Part shown: positions 46,755 through 54,395 of the stretch, one piece after another
How positions within the stretch are numbered: position 1 is the stretch's first letter
Layout of the letters: each line of letters begins with the position of its first letter
Assembly: GCA_030637745.1 (NCBI GenBank)
Contig: DAOWFX010000123.1
Span: 1-64,000, forward strand
DNA length: 64,000 nucleotides
Reading direction: 5' to 3'
From: JAGLOK01 sp023139005
GTDB lineage: Bacteria > Bacillota > Clostridia > Christensenellales > UMGS416
Notes under the pieces: generated by a model
The model's database searches: none
What the model saw: the letters and a program-made list of their open reading frames with translations, nothing else
Told to the model about the DNA's origin: nothing
Translations under genes and position numbers: made by a program

Positions 46755-46804
46755 AAGGCATACATTTGCATTACTTTCAAACTATGAAGGAATACAAGAC
46801 ATTT
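46755..46804 (+). pseudogene. Remnant of a second integrase 3' part
   Basis: About 50 bp nearly match the integrase segment 46254-46302 that encodes the HTFASLSNYAG region; only four substitutions and a 1-2 bp shift are seen. The reading frame (HTFALLSNYEGIQ) soon hits a stop. Either a local duplication or the scar of an earlier related integrase. Confidence 0.7.
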
Positions 46805-46822
46805 AATTCAGATTAATTTATA

Positions 46823-47407
46823 TTATACGTTTTCAATTTCATAATCAACTTTTTTATCTCCATTAGAATTTTCGCTTAGTTTAATAATAACCACAAAATA
46901 ATACTCATTTTTATTTAGGTCATTATATAGTATTTTTACCTTGCATATATCATTATTGTTACTATAAACACTAAATATTCCAAAAGTAATATTTTTATTA
47001 GGTTTTATGCCTTTTATAAAGCTTGTTACACAATTATCAGTAGGTTTATTACTCAATGATATTTTTTGTTTCTTTCTATCGTAATATTCTAGTCTAATAT
47101 TATTAGCTGTACTATTACCAATGTTTTCTAATGTGCATGTTAAAAATGCTTCTCTTCTCTGATATCCTTTAGCGTTAATATCATAAGCATTATTATATAT
47201 TAGTTCAAAGAATTGCTTACAATCACACCATTCTGTACTTATATTATCTAACTGCAAGTATGGTCTGCTAAATACTTTATTTTGATTAGTCATTTGCTTA
47301 TTTGTATTTCTAGTAACATACACTATTGTTAGTATGGTGCTCAATATAGCAACTACTGATGGTGCAATCCAATAAAGATTACTATAAATATACTCACAAA
47401 ATTGCAT
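46823..47407 (-). CDS. Hypothetical single-pass membrane protein of the element
   Basis: 194 residues: a membrane helix near the N-terminus (about 11-30), then an extramembrane domain with strand-rich segments (YLQLDNIS, CTLENIGNSTANNIRLEYYDR, ITFGIFSV, YYFVVIIKL). The layout resembles small accessory proteins of phages and mobile elements. No known motif. It lies alone at the right end, opposite to the integrase unit, and may be a cargo gene with its own promoter. Confidence 0.65.
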   Translation of the reverse strand: MQFCEYIYSNLYWIAPSVVAILSTILTIVYVTRNTNKQMTNQNKVFSRPYLQLDNISTEWCDCKQFFELIYNNAYDINAKGYQRREAFLTCTLENIGNSTANNIRLEYYDRKKQKISLSNKPTDNCVTSFIKGIKPNKNITFGIFSVYSNNNDICKVKILYNDLNKNEYYFVVIIKLSENSNGDKKVDYEIENV

Positions 47408-47492
47408 ATGCTCTTCCTTATTAATACTTTTAAATAATATACTTACTATATACCATTATATAGTAAGTAACAAATAAATCAATATATTATGC

Positions 47493-47513
47493 TTCCAACG
47501 ATTTTCCAACGCA
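47493..47513. repeat. Candidate integrase arm-type site, right
   Basis: TTCCAACGATTTTCCAACG: two TTCCAACG units 11 bp apart, in the same orientation as the left pair (42618-42638), 46 bp inside the right attachment repeat. Confidence 0.5.
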
Positions 47514-47530
47514 AACACTCAAGCATAACA

Positions 47531-47551
47531 AAAAACCCACTAAATAGTGGG
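47531..47551 (-). terminator. ssrA terminator supplied by the element
   Basis: CCCACTA (47536-47542) pairs with TAGTGGG (47545-47551) and on the minus strand six T follow (47535 down to 47530). It lies within the element, 7 bp past the CCA of ssrA, and replaces the chromosomal terminator now 5 kb away. Confidence 0.8.
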
Positions 47552-47558
47552 CTTTCTC

Positions 47559-47586
47559 TGGTGGAGGCGAGGGGAATCGAACCCCT
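47559..47586 (-). repeat. Right attachment repeat (3' end of ssrA)
   Basis: 28 bp of the tmRNA acceptor/T-arm 3' strand, including CCA (47559-47561), identical to 42432-42459. Integration here keeps ssrA whole. Confidence 0.93.
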
Positions 47587-47922
47587 GTCCGCAATCGGTA
47601 CTCCAGCGTTTTCTTCGGGTGTAGCGATGTTGTATTAATCTTTAGACAATCCCGAGACAATGTCGCAAGCCCAAGTTGTCTGCAACTCTGTTTAATCCAG
47701 GCACAAGCCAGAGCATCAAGTGCCTAGTGCCTCACATAATTTGACGCCCTCTTAAGCTATGCGAGCCTCGCAAAAGATGGACGGCTGACCGCTATTAAGC
47801 AGCAGCTAAAGCTAAATTATCGTTGTTAGCTATTAAGTTTACCCGTGGATTAACGTGGGAACAGGAGAACCACGACCCGCTTACAAAGGTCCCCCGACAA
47901 CGTCGAAAGCCGGTACGCCCCC
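47559..47922 (-). ncRNA. ssrA: Transfer-messenger RNA (tmRNA)
   Basis: 364 nt. The 5' end GGGGGCG (from 47922) pairs with CGCCTCC before the 3' CCA, 7 bp with one G-U, giving the tRNA-like acceptor stem; GGTTCGATTCCCC is the T arm. The tag frame runs 47830 down to 47795: resume codon GCT, then tag ANNDNLALAAA and stop TAA. It frees stalled ribosomes and marks the product for proteolysis, with SmpB encoded upstream on the same strand. Confidence 0.98.
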
Positions 47923-48042
47923 AGAATGGTTACATGCACTGCTATTCAGTGCACAAATAATATATAATGCGGTCACATATGTTTAATATGCTCCCTTTTA
48001 CAGATTATTTCTACCCTGCCTACTAGCACATCTAACCATTCT
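47923..48042 (-). other. Long-range inverted repeat abutting ssrA 5' end
   Basis: AGAATGGTTACATG (47923-47936) and CATCTAACCATTCT (48029-48042) are inverted repeats matching at 13 of 14 positions. In the minus-strand RNA this makes a stem that closes exactly at the base before the first G of mature tmRNA, where RNase P would cut. Confidence 0.55.
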
Positions 48043-48540
48043 GTTTTGAATGCTTATGTTGCATGCACTGCTATTCAGTGCACAAATAATATATAATGCG
48101 GTCACATATGTTTAATATGCTCCCTTTTACAGATTATTTCTATCCTGCCTACTAGCACATCTAACCATTCTGTTTTGATGGTCATATTGCATGCACTGCC
48201 ATTCAGTGCAAAATTCATAAATAACTCGGTCACATATGTTGGATATGTTTCCTTTTATTTGTCAATTTTACTCTGCCTATCGGCACATCTAACCATTCTG
48301 ATTCAGATGTTTATGTTATATGCACTGTTATCCAGTGCAAAAGCTATATAGAACACAGTCACTTAAAAAGTATTTCCTTTAGGAAATGCTCGGGTAGCCT
48401 AGTTATGGACAATAGCTTGTGGTTACGATAGAAATAATCTAAGATTATTGACCAACGTTCCTATGCACACTCTGTATATCGGCACATCTAACCATTCTGA
48501 TTCAAATGTTTACGCTACATGCACTGCCTCCCAGTGCTTC
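47923..48540 (-). repeat. Tandem ~129-bp repeats between smpB and ssrA
   Basis: Units measured from the motif TGCACTG begin at 47935, 48064, 48192, 48321 and 48520. The first two are nearly identical over about 108 bp; the third is diverged; the fourth carries about 70 extra bp; the fifth is only about 20 bp. Each unit has a GCACTG/CAGTGC hairpin and the conserved CACATCTAACCATTCTG; three have GGTCACATATG. No ORF. The block directly abuts the ssrA 5' end. Function unknown. Confidence 0.9.
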
Positions 48541-48593
48541 TAAACAATATAGTTTTTTAAATATTGTCAGATTATAATGTTGCTTCTTTTTTC

Positions 48594-49055
48594 TTACTTA
48601 TTTCTGTCTGCAAATGCACGCTCAATTTGTCTTTTTGCAGTTTGGTCTGCCTTGGTTGCACGTTTATCGTAAAATTTCTTGCCCTTGGCAACTGCAAATT
48701 CCAGTTTTACACGTCCACTTTTTAAGTATAACCGTAATGGAACTAAAGCGACACCCTGTTGCATTGATAGATCGTTGAGATAACGTATTTGCTTTTTATG
48801 CAAAAGCAATTTTCGATCTCTTTCACTATCGACATTGAAGATATTTCCCTTTTCATAGGGTGCGACATGCATCGATATCAGGTACGCTTCACCGTTGCGG
48901 ATTGATACATAGCTGTCCTTAAAGGTAGAGCGCCCCATGCGCATGGATTTTACTTCCGTACCCTTGAGTTCCATGCCCGCCTCGAAAATCTCGTCAATAA
49001 AGTATTCATGACGTGCTTTTCGATTCAGTCCTAGCGTTTTTTCGCCCTTAGCCAT
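48594..49055 (-). CDS. smpB: SsrA-binding protein SmpB
   Basis: 153-residue tmRNA-binding OB-fold protein: LNRKARHEYFIDEIFEAGMELKGTEVKSMRMG near the N-terminus, then RDRKLLLHK and LVPLRLYLKSGRVKLEFAVAKGKKFYDKR before the basic tail. It loads tmRNA into the A site of stalled ribosomes. ATG 49055 follows AGGAGA; an upstream frame to 49088 is not supported. Same strand as ssrA, separated by the repeat block. Confidence 0.97.
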   Translation of the reverse strand: MAKGEKTLGLNRKARHEYFIDEIFEAGMELKGTEVKSMRMGRSTFKDSYVSIRNGEAYLISMHVAPYEKGNIFNVDSERDRKLLLHKKQIRYLNDLSMQQGVALVPLRLYLKSGRVKLEFAVAKGKKFYDKRATKADQTAKRQIERAFADRNK

Positions 49056-49128
49056 CTTTTCTCCTAGTGCATAATAGTACCTTTTCAAGGGATTATATTA
49101 TATCACAGTTTAATAATCAAACAAGGGA

Positions 49129-49986
49129 CTATTCCTCGATCACTTTATCATACTCCGCAGGCATCTCGATACCTGCAAAATACTGTATAAATCCATCCAC
49201 CATACCTGATACTAGCAGTGCGCGATAGGCATCGTCGTTGAGTAGCTTGTCGTCTTCTTCGTTGGACATATAGCCACACTCGATGAGTGTCACAGGAATG
49301 CGTGACCAGTTAAAGCCTGTAATATCTCCCCTGTATGAAAGCTTATGATCCTTTGCATCGGTGAAAGTGATAACATTTTTTTGTATCAATCCTGATAAGC
49401 GCTTGCTTTCTTCATAAAGATGTGTGCTCACACTCTTGTATTTTGGCGTGAGCATTGATATACCGGTCTTTGAAGGACTCTTTGAACTATTGGCATGGAT
49501 GCGAATCCATACATCACATCCGGCTTCTTTTACCATCTTTGCTCGCTCTTGGTTAGATATGTCCACCTCAGCGACTTCTCGCGTCATAAATACCGATGCA
49601 CCACGTTCTTCTAGTGCAGCTTTTAGTAAAAATGAAATATCCAGGTTGAATACATGCTCTTTGAGCTGTGAAAGCACTCCATGCGTGCCGAAAGAGCATT
49701 TTGCCTTCATCTTCACATAATAGGGAGACTGAGATTCCTCGTCACTATTCCCGCTCCGCTGATGACCTGGGTCGATCCCTATTTTATACCCAAGCAAATC
49801 CTGAGGTATCGGTGTATCTGTAGGTACTGGTGTTGGTGGGGGTGTTACAGTTGGTGTTGCACTCGGTGTAACCAAAGGAGTCGGCAACACAGTCATTGTT
49901 GGAGTTGATGTATTATTTTCAACTACAGTCTGTGTACAACCACTCAGTAGCAAAATAAATAATATAATAATGATTAGTTTTTTCAT
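49129..49986 (-). CDS. N-acetylmuramoyl-L-alanine amidase lipoprotein (Amidase_3)
   Basis: 285 residues. Lipoprotein signal with lipobox Cys17, a Thr/Pro-rich spacer (about 18-58), then an Amidase_3 domain: GIDPGHQ (first zinc His), Glu in LKEHVFNLD, IHANSS (third ligand) and IECGYMSNEEDD with the catalytic Glu. It cuts the amide between muramic acid and the stem peptide, outside the membrane. Monocistronic or with smpB; 73 bp separate them. Confidence 0.93.
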   Translation of the reverse strand: MKKLIIIILFILLLSGCTQTVVENNTSTPTMTVLPTPLVTPSATPTVTPPPTPVPTDTPIPQDLLGYKIGIDPGHQRSGNSDEESQSPYYVKMKAKCSFGTHGVLSQLKEHVFNLDISFLLKAALEERGASVFMTREVAEVDISNQERAKMVKEAGCDVWIRIHANSSKSPSKTGISMLTPKYKSVSTHLYEESKRLSGLIQKNVITFTDAKDHKLSYRGDITGFNWSRIPVTLIECGYMSNEEDDKLLNDDAYRALLVSGMVDGFIQYFAGIEMPAEYDKVIEE

Positions 49987-50101
49987 AAAAAAATAGCGTT
50001 ACCCTTCATGTAGATAAAAAATTCTTCATCATTATATCATATAAATCATAATGTGTAGTAACAAACGTATGAATACATAAACCTGTAAATCATGTTATTG
50101 C

Positions 50102-50130
50102 TTGACTGTTATTAACAGCACATTTATAAT
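50102..50130 (+). promoter_or_regulatory. Promoter of the GT2/flippase/CPBP operon
   Basis: TTGACT (50102-50107), 17-bp spacer, TATAAT (50125-50130). Being inside the longer open frame of the GT2 gene, it supports the TTG start at 50165. Confidence 0.7.
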
Positions 50131-50164
50131 TCAAACTATTGATAAACTCTTAGGGGGTAACACT

Positions 50165-51127
50165 TTGTTAAAAGGAAAAACGATAGCGACATTGGTTTCT
50201 GCATATAATGAAGGAAAACTTATTACAAAAACACTATCAACCATGCCAAAGTTTGTAGATAAAATCATTGTTGTCAATGATTGTGGAACAGATGACACCT
50301 TGGATCGTATTTTAGAATATATGAAGAAAGATAAGCGTGTTGTTTTAATCAAACACGAAGTGAACATGGGACTTGGTAGCACAATAAAGACTGGTTTCAA
50401 AAAATCATTAGAGCTGGATATCGATGTTACTGCTATTATGAACGGTGATGCACAGATGCATCCTGATGATCTAATTAATATTTGCACTCCGATGGTTGAA
50501 GGCAAATCAGATTTTTCCAAAGGAAATAGGCTTTTGCATACAGAAACTATTGGATCAATGCCAAAATATCGTTTGTTTGGCAATAGCATTCTTACTTTCC
50601 TTAGCAAGATGGCATCAGGATATTGGCATGTCATTGACAGCCAATGCGGATACTCAGCAATATCTAAAGAAGCACTAAAAAGAATTCCATTTCATGAAAT
50701 AACACCACGATATGGTTATAATGCAGACTTATTAAACTTACTCAATATTGCAAACTGCTCTGTAATTGATGTATCAGTCAAGGCAGTATATGGAGAAGAA
50801 GAGTCAAAAATAAAGATTGGAAACTATATAGTTAAAACTTCAGCATTATTACTCAGACTATTTATTAGGCGTATGTGGCGCAAATATTTTATACTGGATT
50901 TCAATCCATTGGTGTTTTTTTATATGATGTCGGTTGTATGTTTGCTTTTTGTATCGTTCCCGATGTTCATTAGATTCTTTTATAGGCTCATTTGGCTTGA
51001 TGACGTAGCAAAAACCACAGCACTTATATGTGCACTTTCGTTTTTTATGGGATTTCAATTTTTATTCTTTGGCATGTGGATGGACATGGATGACAACAAG
51101 CGCCTAAATCCACGTATAAAAAACTAG
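50165..51127 (+). CDS. GT2 glycosyltransferase (polyprenyl-phosphate mannosyl/glucosyltransferase-like)
   Basis: About 321 residues. The GT-A domain (about 1-215): TIATLVSAYNEGKLITKTL, VVNDCGTDDTLD, metal motif MNGDAQMHPDDL, then GNRLLH. Two C-terminal membrane helices (about 247-270 and 283-307). TTG 50165 lies after AGGGGG at 50151-50156 and after the promoter. Cotranscribed with a flippase, so it likely makes a lipid-linked sugar for an exported glycan. Confidence 0.9.
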   Translation: MLKGKTIATLVSAYNEGKLITKTLSTMPKFVDKIIVVNDCGTDDTLDRILEYMKKDKRVVLIKHEVNMGLGSTIKTGFKKSLELDIDVTAIMNGDAQMHPDDLINICTPMVEGKSDFSKGNRLLHTETIGSMPKYRLFGNSILTFLSKMASGYWHVIDSQCGYSAISKEALKRIPFHEITPRYGYNADLLNLLNIANCSVIDVSVKAVYGEEESKIKIGNYIVKTSALLLRLFIRRMWRKYFILDFNPLVFFYMMSVVCLLFVSFPMFIRFFYRLIWLDDVAKTTALICALSFFMGFQFLFFGMWMDMDDNKRLNPRIKN

Positions 51128-51128
51128 T

Positions 51129-52445
51129 ATGCAGGAACTCATCGTAAAGATAAAAAAAGCAATGGCTTCCCAACTGGGCGGCGGTATATCATGGAATATG
51201 GTAGCACTTGGCTTTATGGCTGTTGGTGGATTGCTTTACACTGCAATTATAAAATCAGCCTATGGAGCAGAGACACTAGGACTTTTTGGCCAAACTTTTG
51301 GCTACTATGTGGCAATGGCACAATTGGGTGTTTGTGGTGTACATTTTTCTACCCTCAAATATGTAAGTGAATTTCATGAAGATAGTGATAAAGTTGCAAA
51401 AATATTTGGTAGCGCAATATTTATAACATCAATTATTGCGTTTCTAATCTCAATACTTACTTATGTTATTCTAGCCATTCTTAATAACATCCCAAATTTC
51501 TTCAAAGCAGAACTAGTTTCCTATATGTTTTATGTAGTCCCTGCATTGTTTTTCTTTTCTATTAATAAAGTTATTTTGAATTACCTCAATGGATTATCCA
51601 AGATGAAGGAATATGCAGTATTTCAGTCTTTAAGAAATATATTTATCATTACTTCAATTGTATTATTCACAATATTTAAAGCACCAGGGAAAATGCTTGT
51701 TTTATGTTTTGTAATATCAGAGTTTCTATTATTATTATGCATAGTAGCATACTCTCTAAAAGCTCATTATATTAATATGAAACTAGACAAAGACTGGATA
51801 AAAGAACACATAAGATATGGCTTTAAAATAATGCCAGGAAGTTTTGTATTAGAGCTGAATGCCCGTGTGGATGTCTTTGTGCTTGGAGTACTGACTAATG
51901 ATTATATTACTGGTATATACTTATTTGCTTTGCGGTATGCAGAAGGTTTCTATCAATTGCTTGTTGTGGTCAGGAGAAACATTAATCCGATAATTGCACA
52001 ATATATTGCTCAGAAGGATTTTCCGTCACTTACAAAGCTGAAGAATGATTTAATGCGCTATGCTAAATACCTAGTTCCTGCATGTGCAGTGCTTATAGTA
52101 ATAGGCTTTGCAGCTGTCAGTTTAGTAATTGATGAAACAGAAAACTTTCAAGCAACAATTCCACTAATTATTGTAATGGTCTCCATAACGATTACTTCCA
52201 AACACATTATTTTCGGAAACATACTAAACCAAGGTGGTTTTCCTGCAAGTGAAGCACGTTTAAACATCGCAACACTACTTACAAATGCAACCTTGAATAT
52301 CCTTCTGATACCACTATGGGGTATGATTGGTGCAGCGGTTGCAACAGCAATTTCATATATTGTATTTTCAATTATCCTTACGTATAGCGCCAATAACAAG
52401 TTGCAATATAACCTTATAAAAAGTAAAAGGCGTGAAAATGAATAA
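51129..52445 (+). CDS. Oligosaccharide flippase, polysaccharide export family
   Basis: 438-residue membrane protein with 12-14 helices of the MOP/polysaccharide-synthesis (Wzx/MurJ-like) group: ISWNMVALGFMAVGGLLYTAII at the start, GLFGQTFGYYVAMAQLG, a loop YGFKIMPGSFVLELNARVDVFVLG (about 233-256), and NATLNILLIPLWGMIGAAVATAISYIV near the end. It would move lipid-linked sugars across the membrane. Starts 1 bp after the GT2 stop. Confidence 0.88.
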   Translation: MQELIVKIKKAMASQLGGGISWNMVALGFMAVGGLLYTAIIKSAYGAETLGLFGQTFGYYVAMAQLGVCGVHFSTLKYVSEFHEDSDKVAKIFGSAIFITSIIAFLISILTYVILAILNNIPNFFKAELVSYMFYVVPALFFFSINKVILNYLNGLSKMKEYAVFQSLRNIFIITSIVLFTIFKAPGKMLVLCFVISEFLLLLCIVAYSLKAHYINMKLDKDWIKEHIRYGFKIMPGSFVLELNARVDVFVLGVLTNDYITGIYLFALRYAEGFYQLLVVVRRNINPIIAQYIAQKDFPSLTKLKNDLMRYAKYLVPACAVLIVIGFAAVSLVIDETENFQATIPLIIVMVSITITSKHIIFGNILNQGGFPASEARLNIATLLTNATLNILLIPLWGMIGAAVATAISYIVFSIILTYSANNKLQYNLIKSKRRENE

Positions 52446-53403
52446 CAAAACAGATAATAAAGTCAATATATTTGATGCAGGAATTATACTTCTCATTACA
52501 GTTACACTTTTCTTGTTGTCAAATCTGCTTTTCACATTTGTGATACCTGCTGAATGGTTAGCAAATCCTAATTTCTATGTTTGGGTAGGTGTTATTGAGC
52601 TTTTTGCAATAGGACTTCCCCCGATTCTGTATCTAGTTATAAAGAAAATATCAATCAAGAAAGTATTTGGAAATAAAATATCAATCGAGCAAGGGGTCTT
52701 GTCATTCTTCCTTGCAATCTTTTGTTATCCAATCCTCGTTTTTGTGAAGTATTGTTGGTTGATGATTATGCAGGTGCTCAGAATCCCAACACTTGACGCT
52801 GTTATGCCACCCATAAATACTGTGGGTATATTTCTAATTGCTGTTATATCGATTTCGATGATTCCCGCAATTTCAGAAGAATTTTTGTTCCGCGGAATAC
52901 TGCAAGGGCAATTCCAAAAAAAGTATAAAGCGCGGAAAGCAATCATACTATCTGCTGTATTTTTTATGCTCATGCATGGAGACCTATCGTCTCTTACCTA
53001 CACATTTGCAGCAGGACTAGCTTTGGGGATCTTGTATCATCAAACATGTTCTTTGTGGACAGTGATTATATTTCATGCAACAAATAACTTTATTGGAGTT
53101 GTATTTAATTATTTGATCTCATTACTCGGTTTTGAGTATCTTACAGAAGGACAAACCAATGCATTGCCAATGAGCTATGAGGTAGTACTTGTACTTATTG
53201 GGATGCTTGTTATTTCTGCAATTTGCTTCGGTATTTGTGCGTTGCTATTCTGGGGACTTAAGAAAGTATCAGGACCAAAACAGATAGATACATTCGATAC
53301 AAGACCATTGGAAAAGATAGTTTACTTGCCGTATATAGTTGCAGCAATTTTGCTATTGTTACTAATTATTGTTCCAACGGTAGTTCGACTAATTGCAGCA
53401 TAG
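52438..53403 (+). CDS. CPBP-family intramembrane metalloprotease
   Basis: About 321 residues, eight membrane helices, with the CPBP/CAAX protease marks: EEFLFRGILQGQF (motif EExxxR, about 148-160), FFMLMHGDLSSLTY (His of motif 2), and IIFHATNNFIGVVFNYL (motif 3). Probably cleaves peptides or matures proteins within the membrane. Start is ATG 52438 or GTG 52432, both near AAAAGG, overlapping the flippase gene. Confidence 0.88.
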   Translation: MNNKTDNKVNIFDAGIILLITVTLFLLSNLLFTFVIPAEWLANPNFYVWVGVIELFAIGLPPILYLVIKKISIKKVFGNKISIEQGVLSFFLAIFCYPILVFVKYCWLMIMQVLRIPTLDAVMPPINTVGIFLIAVISISMIPAISEEFLFRGILQGQFQKKYKARKAIILSAVFFMLMHGDLSSLTYTFAAGLALGILYHQTCSLWTVIIFHATNNFIGVVFNYLISLLGFEYLTEGQTNALPMSYEVVLVLIGMLVISAICFGICALLFWGLKKVSGPKQIDTFDTRPLEKIVYLPYIVAAILLLLLIIVPTVVRLIAA

Positions 53404-53567
53404 AAAATAGTAACCATTATTAAAAAAAACACTGCTTATACATAGCGTAGCCACCTAAATATTATCTTCTAAAGTCATTTTTCGTATATCAAAGTGATAT
53501 TACAAATTCAATGAATAGTTACCATTAAAAATATTGCAAAATTACTAAATGTAGTGGTGAAATGTGC

Positions 53568-53597
53568 TTGTTTATACTATGGGTAGTATGCTATAAT
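53568..53597 (+). promoter_or_regulatory. Promoter with operator-like palindrome in its spacer
   Basis: TTGTTT (53568-53573), 18-bp spacer, TATAAT (53592-53597). The spacer starts with ATACTA-TGGG-TAGTAT (53574-53589), a perfect 6-bp inverted repeat placed where a repressor would block RNA polymerase. Confidence 0.55.
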
Positions 53598-53646
53598 TAA
53601 TTGATATATTATAGCTACAAGTCGATTTTATATGAAGGAGTTCACA

Positions 53647-54321
53647 GTGCGCACACAACAGTGGTTGTTAGAGTTAAAAGGGTATATTATACGTAGCACC
53701 ACAGAAGCAGCACGTGATTTTTGGCCTTCTCCCAATGAAGTAGGCTCTCCATATTTCAATTTTAGATTAGAACATATTCGTCAGGTGGAACGGGATGCAT
53801 TGCATATTATGAATTCTGAACGCGGTGACGAGGAAATAGTTATGGCATCTGTATGGATTCATGACAGGTTTCAGCCACAATTTGAAGGAGCGCAACATGC
53901 AGATAAAGCAGCTCGTTGGACACGGGAACATCTTTCACAACTTGGATTCCCATCACATAAGGTTGAATCGGTAGCACTTGCAGTGAAGCACCACACAAGA
54001 AGATCCATGGACATACCGCAGGAGCTTAGAGAAGCACAAATGCTGTGGGATGCAGATAGACTAGCGCGTCTAGGTCCAATGAATTTAATCAGCTATATGA
54101 TGACACATCTTGCAGAAGATTTTTTGAAAGATCTATCCGGTAATTCACAGTTCAAGTCGGGCAGTTTAAGCATTAAGGACTTTACGCCCATATTACTTGA
54201 AAAAAGAAGTGCGCTCTTTCGTGCGGACTGGTTTTACTTTGACGAGTCAAGGACTATCGCCAGAAAGAGAATTGCCGCCACAAGAGCATTTTTGGATGTA
54301 TTAGAAACTCAGATATATTAG
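53647..54321 (+). CDS. HD-domain phosphohydrolase
   Basis: About 224 residues of the HD superfamily: LEHIRQVERDALHIM (first His, about 46), ASVWIHDRF (the HD pair, about 72-77), VALAVKHHTRRS (about 117-128) and MLWDADRLARLG with the last Asp. All metal ligands are present. Substrate unknown; a nucleotide or signalling phosphate is typical of the family. GTG 53647 follows AAGGAG; the ATG at 53632 overlaps it. Confidence 0.85.
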   Translation: MRTQQWLLELKGYIIRSTTEAARDFWPSPNEVGSPYFNFRLEHIRQVERDALHIMNSERGDEEIVMASVWIHDRFQPQFEGAQHADKAARWTREHLSQLGFPSHKVESVALAVKHHTRRSMDIPQELREAQMLWDADRLARLGPMNLISYMMTHLAEDFLKDLSGNSQFKSGSLSIKDFTPILLEKRSALFRADWFYFDESRTIARKRIAATRAFLDVLETQIY

Positions 54322-54395
54322 TGTTAATTTTATACTATTTATGAACACTTAATCTTGTTGTAGCAATAAATGAAAAACTGAAAGTAGTGAAATAA

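Larger units (their letters stand above)
42432..47586. mobile_element. Small integrative element inserted at the 3' end of ssrA
   Basis: About 5.13 kb from one 28-bp repeat to the next. Cargo in order: CI-like repressor (minus), small ORF, Rep_trans/MobT-like protein, excisionase, tyrosine integrase, an 11-kDa-class unknown protein, an integrase remnant, and a membrane protein (minus). Gene content fits an integrative mobilizable element or phage satellite. No coupling protein, secretion genes, capsid or portal genes are seen, so it would need a helper for transfer. Base composition is more AT-rich than flanks. Confidence 0.9.

Noticed and set aside
42432..47586. Phage-defence island
   Set aside because: No nuclease, helicase, toxin or other recognisable defence domain is encoded; the two unknown proteins give no support.
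47923..48540. CRISPR array
   Set aside because: The unit is about 129 bp and repeated as a whole, without short identical repeats separated by unique spacers, and no cas gene is present.
50102..50164. Longer N-terminus for the GT2 gene
   Set aside because: This stretch contains a consensus promoter (TTGACT-N17-TATAAT); the true start is the TTG behind AGGGGG.
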